DNA from: DATLED01 sp035525495
GTDB taxonomy: Bacteria > Actinomycetota > Acidimicrobiia > Acidimicrobiales > CADCTF01
Assembly: GCA_035525495.1 (NCBI GenBank)
Contig: DATLED010000042.1
Location: forward strand, 33,456-97,455
Direction of reading: 5' to 3'
Length of the DNA stretch: 64,000 nt
Shown here piece by piece: positions 39,820-47,646 of this stretch. A program made the position numbers and the translations under genes. How positions within the stretch are numbered: position 1 is the stretch's first letter; each line of letters begins with the position of its first letter. A model generated the notes under the pieces. That model was not told the DNA's origin, did not search any database, and saw nothing but the letters and a program-made list of their open reading frames with translations.

Positions 39820-40302
39820 ATGCGGCGCTGGCGCGCCGGGGTGCTCGCCGCGCTCGCCGCCCTGCTCGGCACGGCCGGCATCCCGCGGGCCGATGCGCAG
39901 GTCACCTGTCGAATCACCTCAGCGGATGCGTTCTTCTACGCGGACACGCTTCGAGGTGACGTCCAGACCTATTACGCACAGGTGATCATGTACACCGACA
40001 GATGCGGCATCTCGCCGGCCGAGATCCAGGCCACCTTCCGGCCGGTCGCCGGCACGCCGGCGACGTGCGACTTCCGAGGGACGCTGCTCAGCGAGTACGC
40101 GATGTGCCAGGGAGCGCAAGGTGTGGCCGCCGCCGGAACCCAGGTCGTCATCGACGCGGTCGGCCGAACCTATGGCACGGCGGGCGCAGACCTGTTCTCG
40201 TCATCCTGCACGCTCGTCGTGACCCCGCTCCCCGCGGGCGAGGTCGGGGTCGGCGTCGGCACGTCGGCCAGTCGCTCCTCCTGCCCGCTGCCGCTCGAAT
40301 GA
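39820..40302 (+). CDS. Small secreted protein, first gene of FtsH-like operon
   Basis: About 160 residues with a clear Sec signal peptide (MRRWRAGVLAALAALLGTAGIPRADA, cleavage after ADA). The mature part starts QVTCRITSADAFFYADTLRGDVQTYYAQVIMYTDRCG and contains six cysteines in a short beta-rich domain, so disulfide bonding outside the cell is expected. ATG 39820 has AGGGGGAGG 5 bp upstream; an in-frame ATG at 39793 lacks the spacing. The stop overlaps the next start (ATGA). No known domain; the cysteine-rich beta sandwich style suggests an adhesin or inhibitor-like fold, but nothing more can be said. Confidence 0.7.
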   Translation: MRRWRAGVLAALAALLGTAGIPRADAQVTCRITSADAFFYADTLRGDVQTYYAQVIMYTDRCGISPAEIQATFRPVAGTPATCDFRGTLLSEYAMCQGAQGVAAAGTQVVIDAVGRTYGTAGADLFSSSCTLVVTPLPAGEVGVGVGTSASRSSCPLPLE

Positions 40303-41666
40303 GGCGAGCGATACCGCGGGTGGCTGCGGCGGCAGCCGTCCTCGTCTCGAGCGTCATTGCCTGCGCCTTGCCGGCCGGCGCGCGATACCAGACCGTCGCC
40401 GGCGACCTCGTGCAATGGGAGTGGTCGGTCGTCGAGCAACAAGGCACGTTCCAGGTGACCGACCTCGTGGTCCGCTCAGATGGTTGGATGATCGTGTCGA
40501 CGGGAACCTACGCCGACGGCTTCCTCCATCTCATCCCACCATGGGGCGGCGCAATCGACGAGGCGAATCGCTTCGGTCCCGAACCGCTCGGGTTGCGACA
40601 GCTCGAGCTCCGGAAGGGACGGCTGTACGGACTCCGACAGGAGACACAGCGCCAGAGGGAACGGACGCACAACCCCGGTGTGCTCGTCGAGGTCGACGCC
40701 ACAAGCGGCGCCGCCATCCGCCGATTGGGCGAGTGGTGGTTCCAGGACCTCGCGGTCGACCCCGTCTCGGAGGACCTGGTCCTGCAGACCTCCGGTCAGG
40801 AGCGCGAGCCGTACCGCCATGATCTCGTCCGGTTCGACCCGGACCGGGGAACGATCGGTCTTCTGGTGGCGGACTCCGAGCCGAGGTCGGACCGTGCGCT
40901 CGAGGTCGCGTACAGCGACGACGGCCAGCTGCTGTTCACCGCCAACGTCACCGACGTGCCGGCGACCATCGACGTGCGACGGCGCGACGGCGCGCTCGTC
41001 CACACCCTGCAGTCGGGACAGCTCGACGCGTTGGTGGCGGGTCGCACGGGTACGTGCTTCGAGGGAGTCCTGCTCCTCACTCGATTCGACGGGAGCGTGT
41101 GGTCGATCGGCACCGCGCCGCGTTCGACGCCCTCACCCGTCGCGACCGGGGGCCACTCGGCCGTCGTGAGCTATGCCGCCCTCGACCGGGACGGCCACCT
41201 GGCGACGGCCAGGTTCGCGGACGTCACGTTGCTCGCCTGCCCCGGGTTCGTACCGCCGAGGTCGCCGGCGCCGGTGACCGCGCACCCGGTCGCTCCCGTG
41301 CGTGACGTGCCGATCGCCGCCGCGGCCCCAGCCAACGGCGCGGGTCCACCCGCCGCGCCCGCACACCCCGCGCCGCCCCCGCCCGCGCCGACGGCGGCCG
41401 CCGCCCCGCCCCCGCCAGCGCCTCCGGCGGCTCCTGTTCCCATCGCTCCACCGAGCGCGCTCGGGGGCGCCGTGCAATCGGCGGGGGCGCCGAGTGCCGC
41501 CGCCGCCGACAGCCCCGACGAGGAGCACACGACCAGCGTGGCAGCGTCGTCGCGCTCCACGCTCGCGGTGTCGCTCGGGGCCGTCGTGGCCATGGCCTTC
41601 GTCGCCTATTCGCTCGCTGTTCCACCACCCAGCCCGCGGCCCAGCCGCGTGAGAGGATTCCCGTGA
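40299..41666 (+). CDS. Secreted, membrane-tethered beta-propeller-like protein
   Basis: 455 residues. Signal sequence MRRAIPRVAAAAAVLVSSVIAC then ALPAGA; either a lipobox-like VIAC or a signal-peptidase site is possible. The body (about 30-310) has repeated short beta stretches ending in Asp/Gly turns (GTFQVTDLVVRSDGWMIVST, QDLAVDPVSEDLVLQT, ALEVAYSDDGQLLFTA), as in NHL/WD-type propellers. A long Pro/Ala linker (about 325-415) leads to one hydrophobic helix near the C-terminus and a short basic tail. So it may be anchored at both ends or only at the C-terminus. It overlaps its neighbours by 4 bp on both sides (ATGA, GTGA), tying it to the FtsH-like protease. Confidence 0.7.
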   Translation: MRRAIPRVAAAAAVLVSSVIACALPAGARYQTVAGDLVQWEWSVVEQQGTFQVTDLVVRSDGWMIVSTGTYADGFLHLIPPWGGAIDEANRFGPEPLGLRQLELRKGRLYGLRQETQRQRERTHNPGVLVEVDATSGAAIRRLGEWWFQDLAVDPVSEDLVLQTSGQEREPYRHDLVRFDPDRGTIGLLVADSEPRSDRALEVAYSDDGQLLFTANVTDVPATIDVRRRDGALVHTLQSGQLDALVAGRTGTCFEGVLLLTRFDGSVWSIGTAPRSTPSPVATGGHSAVVSYAALDRDGHLATARFADVTLLACPGFVPPRSPAPVTAHPVAPVRDVPIAAAAPANGAGPPAAPAHPAPPPPAPTAAAAPPPPAPPAAPVPIAPPSALGGAVQSAGAPSAAAADSPDEEHTTSVAASSRSTLAVSLGAVVAMAFVAYSLAVPPPSPRPSRVRGFP

Positions 41667-43537
41667 CCGCCGGTGCCCGAGCAGTACGCGCCCTCTTCAT
41701 CACGCTCGCCGTCGTCGTCGTAGCTCTGCTCGCGTCGCTCGTTGCGTTGCGACCGGCCAAGGTCGGCTCCGAGGTGCGGATCGACGAGCTTCCCGGGCTC
41801 CTGAACGCGGCCCAGGTGAAGTCGGCGGTCGTGCTCGGGGAGGACGATCGCGTGATCCTCGAGATCGCGGACGGATCGAAGAGGTGGGCAGCCTTCTCCT
41901 CCGACGGCTCGGGGCTCACCAGCCTGCTCCCACAACTGAGTGCGGCGGGGGTGCCGACCCGCATCGACCAACAGCCTGGCAAGCGGACGCTGGCGATGGT
42001 GGCCCAGTTCATCCTGCCGTTGTTGTTGCTCGCCAACCTCTTCGGGATCTTCATCCTCTTGACGCGTGGCGGCACCGGTCAGGTTCGCGATCTCTTCGCC
42101 TTCTCTCGCATGGGGCTCGACCGATCGAAGGCCTTGCAGGCCAACCCGTATCGCTTCGCCAACGTGGCGGCGATCGGCCAGGTGATCGAGGAGCTCGAAG
42201 AGATCGCCGCCTATCTGCGCGCACCCGAGCGGTTCGCGGCCATGGGCGCTCTCCCGCCCAAAGGAGTCCTGCTGTCGGGACCGCCGGGCTGCGGCAAGAC
42301 GCTGCTCGCTCGGGCGCTCGCCGGTGAGGTCGGCGTGCCCTTCTACTTCATCTCGGGATCGGAGTTCGTCGAGTCTCTCGTCGGCGTGGGCGCGGCGCGC
42401 GTCCGGGACCTGTTTCGTCAGGCGTGCGCCACCGCGCCGGCGCTCATCTTCATCGACGAGCTCGACGCGGCGGGGAGGAGGCGCGGCACCGGCGTCGGCG
42501 GCGGCCACGACGAGCGGGAGCAGACACTGAACGAGCTGCTCGTCCAGATGGACGGTTTCGCTTCGACGCTCGGCGTCGTCGTGATCGGGGCGACGAACCG
42601 GCCCGACATCCTCGACCCCGCCCTGTTGCGGCCGGGACGCTTCGACCGCCACATCGTCATCGAGGCACCCGACGTCCACGGTCGCGCCGAGGTCCTCGCG
42701 CTGCATGCCCGCAGCCGGCGCGTCGAGGCTGGCGTCGACCTGGCGGCCATCGCGCGGACGACGCCCGGCTGCACTGGTGCGGATCTGGCCAACATCATGA
42801 ACGAGGCGGCCTTGCTGGCAGTGCGCGCCGGCCAGCCCTCGATCGGCCAGGTGGACCTGGAGGAGGCGGTCGAACGAGCGGTCGGCGGGCCGCTCCGCCA
42901 GAGCCGAGTGCTGAGCCCCGAGGAGGTCGAGCGACTGGCCGTGCACGAGGCCGGTCACGTCGTCGTCTCCGCGCGCCTGCGCCCCGAAGCAGGCCCGAAA
43001 CGAGCCTCCATCGTGGCGCGGGGTCGCGACCTGGCCCACACGGATGTTCTCGTCCGGTCCGACCGCACGATCTCCACGCAGAGCGACCTCCTTGCGGATC
43101 TCGCGGTGCTGCTGTCGGGCGTGGCCGCTGAGGCTCTGGTCACCGGCGAGGTGTCGACTGCGGGCGAAGGGGACATCGAGAAGGCGACCGCACTGGCGAG
43201 GGAATATGCGGGCCGCCTCGGAATGACCCCTGAGGTGGGGCGGGTGAAGGTCCTCGACGCCGACGACCAGGTCTTCCTCGGGAGGGAGCTCGCAGGTACG
43301 AAGCACCAGGGACCGACCACGCTCGAGGCCGTGGACAACGCCGTTCGTGACCTGATCGGTGAAGCGGAGGAGCGCGCCGCCGAGGTGCTCCGTCGGGATC
43401 GGTCGACCTTCGATGCGGTGCAGCGGGCGCTCGTCACCGAGGAGACGCTCGACGAGCTCGACCTCGTCCGCCTGTTGGCCCGACCGGCGCGGGCGAAGCC
43501 GACGGCGGCACGGAGCGCCAGGCGGGTCGCCACCTGA
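41663..43537 (+). CDS. FtsH-type membrane AAA+ zinc metalloprotease
   Basis: 624 residues. An N-terminal helix (about 8-30), an FtsH_ext-like outer domain (about 35-110), a second helix (about 115-133), then a AAA domain: Walker A GPPGCGKT, Walker B ALIFIDELDA, second region of homology GATNRPDILDPALLRPGRFDR, and the peptidase HEAGH with a later Asp in STAGEGDIEKAT completing the zinc site. All catalytic residues are present, so it should degrade membrane or loosely folded proteins. Compared with housekeeping FtsH it is divergent in the pore region and C-terminus; it may be an accessory paralogue. GTG start overlaps the propeller gene stop. Confidence 0.9.
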   Translation: MTAGARAVRALFITLAVVVVALLASLVALRPAKVGSEVRIDELPGLLNAAQVKSAVVLGEDDRVILEIADGSKRWAAFSSDGSGLTSLLPQLSAAGVPTRIDQQPGKRTLAMVAQFILPLLLLANLFGIFILLTRGGTGQVRDLFAFSRMGLDRSKALQANPYRFANVAAIGQVIEELEEIAAYLRAPERFAAMGALPPKGVLLSGPPGCGKTLLARALAGEVGVPFYFISGSEFVESLVGVGAARVRDLFRQACATAPALIFIDELDAAGRRRGTGVGGGHDEREQTLNELLVQMDGFASTLGVVVIGATNRPDILDPALLRPGRFDRHIVIEAPDVHGRAEVLALHARSRRVEAGVDLAAIARTTPGCTGADLANIMNEAALLAVRAGQPSIGQVDLEEAVERAVGGPLRQSRVLSPEEVERLAVHEAGHVVVSARLRPEAGPKRASIVARGRDLAHTDVLVRSDRTISTQSDLLADLAVLLSGVAAEALVTGEVSTAGEGDIEKATALAREYAGRLGMTPEVGRVKVLDADDQVFLGRELAGTKHQGPTTLEAVDNAVRDLIGEAEERAAEVLRRDRSTFDAVQRALVTEETLDELDLVRLLARPARAKPTAARSARRVAT

Positions 43538-43538
43538 C

Positions 43539-43551
43539 CGCTGAGTCAGCG
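43539..43551. repeat. 13-bp perfect palindrome CGCTGAGTCAGCG after ftsH-like stop
   Basis: It begins 2 bp after the TGA and lies 50 bp upstream of the type A gene start. It could be an operator for the type A/type B operon. It has no T-run, so a terminator role is less likely. Confidence 0.4.
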
Positions 43552-43600
43552 CTGTGCAAGACTGCGGACCGAACAACATCGAGTGCGCTGGGGGGCGTTG

Positions 43601-44473
43601 GTGCAGATCGCAGAGTTGAGGTTTGGCGACGTAGGTCGTGGCGTCAGCCACTACAAGCCGGTGGCCTTTGCCGTTGTCGCGATCGTCGTGATGGGCCTGA
43701 CGTTGCCCGGCCCGAAGCGTGTCGCGTCGAACGTGTTCGACACGAGCTTCCACTCGTCACCCCCAGCGGTCGCCCCTCCGGTCGACGTTCCCGAGGGCGA
43801 GCCGAGCGGCGAGGTCGCGGCGGCCGTGTCCGCCATCGGCTCCTCTCCCGACTCGTTCTCGACGTCGTTCTCTTCTCGTCCCTCCTCGTACTCCTCCCCG
43901 GCATCGCCGTCGGCGTTCACTTCGGACGCCACCGTCACTCGGGCGGAGACGAGGGACGAGCCGGCGGCGACGACGCACGACTCCTCCACGCCGGCCGTCA
44001 CCGAGGATCGGTCGACGGCGACGGCCCCGCAACCGCTGAAAGTCGCGACCGCGGCATGGGCTTCGGCTCAGGCCGGGACCCCCCTGGCCTCGTCGGGCGT
44101 GCCCGCGGGATCACTGCCGGTCGGTCGTCGGATCGGCTTCGACATCGACAAGGCGGCCTTCGTCCGCCTGTCCGGCACGGCGACGACGTTGAAGCTCGTA
44201 CCTCATGAGGACGCGAGCGGTCAGCGCTCCGCTGACGCGGCCCAGCTCAAGGCGTGCCCGATCACCTCCACGGGCTGGCAGAAGGCAGAGGCCCAGCCGA
44301 TGGCCGACGCGCCGAAGTGGGATTGCACCGTGTCCGTGCTCGGGAAGCGCGCCGCGGACGGCTCGTGGGCTTTCGATCTGTCCGTGTTCCCCGACCGCAG
44401 CGATGCCCGCGGCTTCGCCCTTCTCCCCGCGGGCGGCCCGGCCGACTACCAGGTCGCCTTCCGACTCGGCTGA
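43601..44473 (+). CDS. Type A accessory protein of transport system 2
   Basis: 290 residues. GTG 43601 is chosen because GGGGGG lies 5 bp upstream and because the product (MQIAELRFGDVGRGVSHYKP) then aligns end to end with the start of binding protein 2 (LTFGDAVRGASKYRP). One hydrophobic helix ends in LPG, again as in that protein. A Ser/Pro/Ala-rich linker follows (about 45-150). The C-terminal domain (about 165-290) contains KACPITSTGW, a second Cys in KWDCTV, SWAFDLSVF and GFALLPAGG, and matches the type A protein at 62231. Extracytoplasmic, probably beta-sandwich with one disulfide. Next gene (type B) follows after 6 bp. Confidence 0.72.
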   Translation: MQIAELRFGDVGRGVSHYKPVAFAVVAIVVMGLTLPGPKRVASNVFDTSFHSSPPAVAPPVDVPEGEPSGEVAAAVSAIGSSPDSFSTSFSSRPSSYSSPASPSAFTSDATVTRAETRDEPAATTHDSSTPAVTEDRSTATAPQPLKVATAAWASAQAGTPLASSGVPAGSLPVGRRIGFDIDKAAFVRLSGTATTLKLVPHEDASGQRSADAAQLKACPITSTGWQKAEAQPMADAPKWDCTVSVLGKRAADGSWAFDLSVFPDRSDARGFALLPAGGPADYQVAFRLG

Positions 44474-44479
44474 GCCGCC

Positions 44480-45730
44480 GTGCCCTCTTCTCGGGCGCGG
44501 CGAGCGGCAGCGCGGGCGGCGGCTGCGTCTCGCCGGCGCCGGGCCATCGGCGGCATCATCATTGCGGCGGTCGTAGCCGGAGGCATCGGTGTCGGCGCCC
44601 GGGTGACCGGGTCCGAGTCAGGGCACGGCGGCCGACCGAGTCCGCTGTCCGTCCGGGCAGGATCGAAGATCCTTCCGGGGCGGACCGGGCTCGTACGAAT
44701 CACCGACGAGCCCGCGTCCTACCGACTGGTGTACCGCGTCGAGACCTTCAACGCGGGCGACCGGATCACGACGAGGGACGAGCTCGAGATCCGACGACCC
44801 TTCGACGGGCGGACGACGAAGCGCACAGGTTCGCAGGCCGACAGTCCCGTCCGCTCTGCCCAGGTGGCCAGGCTCGGGCATCTCTACGTGCCGCCGTCGA
44901 GCGGGTCCGCGGCCGCCCTCCTCGAGACCGGCCCGGCGCAGTCACCGAGCGACGTTCGCATCGCTCCCGTCCTCGAGGATCTCCTGGCGGCAAGACGAGT
45001 CGAAGCGCGTGAGTGGCGCTCGGTGGGCGGTCGTCCGTGTCAGACGTTGCGCTTCGGGGGACCGGTGAGCTCCGGGACCGTCGCTCCGGTTCTGGCGCCC
45101 GCGCGGGAGTATGCGGACGCGTGCGTCTCCGAGACCGGCCTGGTGCTCGAGGAAGTCTGGGTCGTCCGGGGCCGGGTGCAGCGGAGGCGCCTTGCGATCG
45201 ATGTCGTGGAGGGACCCGCGCTGAGCGACTCGGATTTCGCCGCTGGCACCGGCGCGCCCCTGCCGGTCGCCAAGGGTGGAGGGTCCTTCCGCCCGGTCGA
45301 CCCGTCGACGGCGTATGCCGCCCCGTTCTGGGTGCTCGAGCCGGGGCCCCTTCCGACCTATCGCGGGCGGTGGGCGGTCGTGGACCCGGCGGGCGGTGAC
45401 CCCGACAGCGAGGAGACGAAGGAGCGCCGGCGCGGGTACGTCGTCGACGTCTGGCAGGACGGCATCAACACCTTGACCCTCGAGCAGGGGAGCACGTCCG
45501 GTGGGGTCCCGCCTTTTGACCTGGGTGACGGGCCGAGGGTGAGCGTGGATGGACTCGGCGAAGGTGAGGTCGTCCTCGACCTGCGGGGCAGCGAGGTGCG
45601 GTTCGTGCGTGATGGCGGTTACTTCGTGCGCGTCCGAGGAACGGCGAGCCGGAGTCGCCTCGAGGAGCTGGTGCGACAGCTTCGGCGAACCGAAGGCGGC
45701 TCAGGGATCGTCTATCTCGATCGCAAGTGA
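44480..45730 (+). CDS. Type B accessory protein of transport system 2
   Basis: 416 residues. An Arg/Ala-rich cytoplasmic N-terminus and one helix (IGGIIIAAVVAGGIGVGA, about 23-40) are followed by a beta-rich outer domain. It is a paralogue of the protein encoded at 53164-54369: both have YRLVYRVE/YEVVYALE, RRPFDGR, APVLEDL/APVLAEA, a pair of cysteines (RPCQTL...ADACVSETG), GLVLEEVW, FRPVDP, and LDLRGSEVR near the end. No lipobox, enzyme motif or known family is evident. GTG start 6 bp after the type A gene. It converges on binding protein 2 (26 bp between stops). Presumably acts outside the membrane with the importer. Confidence 0.7.
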   Translation: MPSSRARRAAARAAAASRRRRAIGGIIIAAVVAGGIGVGARVTGSESGHGGRPSPLSVRAGSKILPGRTGLVRITDEPASYRLVYRVETFNAGDRITTRDELEIRRPFDGRTTKRTGSQADSPVRSAQVARLGHLYVPPSSGSAAALLETGPAQSPSDVRIAPVLEDLLAARRVEAREWRSVGGRPCQTLRFGGPVSSGTVAPVLAPAREYADACVSETGLVLEEVWVVRGRVQRRRLAIDVVEGPALSDSDFAAGTGAPLPVAKGGGSFRPVDPSTAYAAPFWVLEPGPLPTYRGRWAVVDPAGGDPDSEETKERRRGYVVDVWQDGINTLTLEQGSTSGGVPPFDLGDGPRVSVDGLGEGEVVLDLRGSEVRFVRDGGYFVRVRGTASRSRLEELVRQLRRTEGGSGIVYLDRK

Positions 45731-45756
45731 CGGCCCGAGCTCGATGACCTCGATGA

Positions 45757-47646
45757 CTACGTATGTGTCTGGTGCGGGTACTCCGGGTAGCGGTCGACGG
45801 CCGGGAGCTCGTTGTAGATGAGGACGGTGTCCTTCTCATTGAAGGCCGTCACTTCGGTATCAGGCCACGCCTTGGGCAGGTAACGCTTTCCTCCCAGGAC
45901 GTAGCGGTAGAGCCCGACGCCCTCACCGCCGGTCTCGCTCTGCCCCTGCGCCTTCGGGTCCCACCAGATCTCGGCCATGTCGTCGAACTGGAGGTAGTCG
46001 TCGGTGGGCCAGATCCCGTGGCGACCGTACGACGATGCGATCGTCGTGATGCCGCTGGGGACGGGCTTGAAGGCGAACATGCCGTCGCGGAACGTGGCCG
46101 GGTTCAGGTTCGGGCCGGCGAGGTGGATCCCGGTGTAGAAGGACCACGGCGTCGGCCACATCACGCCGTAGGTCTCGCCGGCGGGCGGCGTGTGGCCGTG
46201 GTGCCAGACGTGCAACCTCCACGCATCACCGACCTCCTTCGGCGCGCGGGCCGAGAGCATCGACACCCCGAACGCCCGGCTCCACTGCACCTGGTCGTAC
46301 GTCCGGGCAAAGAAGGCGGTGTCGGTCAGGGCGGAGCCCGTGATGACCCACTCGGGGTTGTAGCGCTGGTTGTTCGCCGCCTTCGTCAAGAAGATCGGCA
46401 TCAACGGGTCGCCGGCGAAGATGAGCGAAGTGATGCCCTTCTCCTTCGCGCGGGCGATCATGAGATCCGCGTCCTCCTGCGCTTTGGCGACCTCGAGGAT
46501 GTAGGACTGGCGGTCGTCCACCTTGCACCCGTTGTACTTGGCCAGCTCGTTCTCGAAGAAGTCGATCCCGGCCTTGTACTCGTTGCTCGCCGTCTCGTAG
46601 TAGAGGATGCCGAACTTCCGCTTCTGCGTCTTGTAGACGGCGTCCCCGGCGAAGACCGCGTTCCGGAAGCAGAGTCGCTTCCCGATGTACGCGGCGCGAT
46701 GCTCGTACGCCTGGGTCGATGCCATCAACGTCGACCACACGAACGGCGCCGACTTGAGGTAGTTCTCCGTCGGTTCCGAAGCCGTGCAGGAGATGCAGAG
46801 GACGCCGTTGGCGACGAGCTCGTCCTTGTAGGCCCCGGAGCCTCCCCAGGACGCGAACGCCTTGATCTCCTTGGCCACCTTGCGGGCATCGTTGCGGGCT
46901 GCCGCGTCGTCCTTGGAGTCGCCCGTCTGGTCGAAGTAGACGAGCTTGACCTTGCGGCCGTAGGTCTCGTAGTGCGCTTCGAAGTACTCGATCTGCTCCT
47001 GGCGGGTCTGCCGGATCTGCTCGGTGGTGTCGTCGTTCCCCGCTGCTCGGACGATGGCGGTGCCCGCAGGGTCGGGGTTCGGGTTGACCCGAATGGCAAC
47101 GGTGATCTCGGTCGCCGTCACTCCCTGGTACGTGGCCCCGCCGTTCGGTCCGGAGAACACCGGCACGCAGTTGACCGCCGACAGGCTCGGAACCTTGATC
47201 CGTCCCGTCGCAGGATCGCAGTTGGGGTTGGCCAACGCGTCCCCGCCGCCGCGCGCCGCAGGTGGCGCCACAGCCGCGGTTGCGGCCGCGCCGCCGGGAC
47301 CGGTCGCCGTAGCCGCGGTCCCGGTGGCCCTTCGGCCGGTGGCGGAGCCGGTCGCCACGGCGCCCGATGAGGCCGAGCCCGCCGCGGCGGCGACGGCACC
47401 CGTGTCGGCCACGGGGGCACCTTCGACCGCACCCGACCCGGCCGCCCCGGTGGCGCCGTCCGACGCCCCCTGTCCGGTCGAGGCCCCCGCGCCTGCGCCG
47501 GTCGACACGGACTCCTTCTTGTCGGGGCGAGTGCCGGGCAGCACCACGGCGATGAGGAAGACGCCGAGCAGCGCCAGGAGGTACGGCCGATACTTGGACG
47601 CCCCTCGCACGGCGTCGCCGAACGTGAGGTTGTCAAGGCTGGTCAT
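45757..47646 (-). CDS. Membrane-anchored type 1 periplasmic-binding protein (system 2)
   Basis: 629 residues. The N-terminus (MTSLDNLTFGDAVRGASKYRP, then a hydrophobic helix ending LPG) is shared with the type A protein at 43601 and has no lipobox. A very long Ala/Gly/Thr/Val linker (about 45-160) follows. The binding domain starts with NCVPVFSGPNGGATYQGVTATEITVAIRV and YFEAHYETYGRKVKLVYFDQTGDS, a periplasmic_BP_6-type fold with several cysteines. ATG 47646 has GGGGGAG upstream and overlaps the MFS-ATPase stop (ATGA), so it is the last gene of the operon LivHM2, MFS-ATPase 2, binding protein 2. Ligand unknown. Confidence 0.87.
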   Translation of the reverse strand: MTSLDNLTFGDAVRGASKYRPYLLALLGVFLIAVVLPGTRPDKKESVSTGAGAGASTGQGASDGATGAAGSGAVEGAPVADTGAVAAAAGSASSGAVATGSATGRRATGTAATATGPGGAAATAAVAPPAARGGGDALANPNCDPATGRIKVPSLSAVNCVPVFSGPNGGATYQGVTATEITVAIRVNPNPDPAGTAIVRAAGNDDTTEQIRQTRQEQIEYFEAHYETYGRKVKLVYFDQTGDSKDDAAARNDARKVAKEIKAFASWGGSGAYKDELVANGVLCISCTASEPTENYLKSAPFVWSTLMASTQAYEHRAAYIGKRLCFRNAVFAGDAVYKTQKRKFGILYYETASNEYKAGIDFFENELAKYNGCKVDDRQSYILEVAKAQEDADLMIARAKEKGITSLIFAGDPLMPIFLTKAANNQRYNPEWVITGSALTDTAFFARTYDQVQWSRAFGVSMLSARAPKEVGDAWRLHVWHHGHTPPAGETYGVMWPTPWSFYTGIHLAGPNLNPATFRDGMFAFKPVPSGITTIASSYGRHGIWPTDDYLQFDDMAEIWWDPKAQGQSETGGEGVGLYRYVLGGKRYLPKAWPDTEVTAFNEKDTVLIYNELPAVDRYPEYPHQTHT

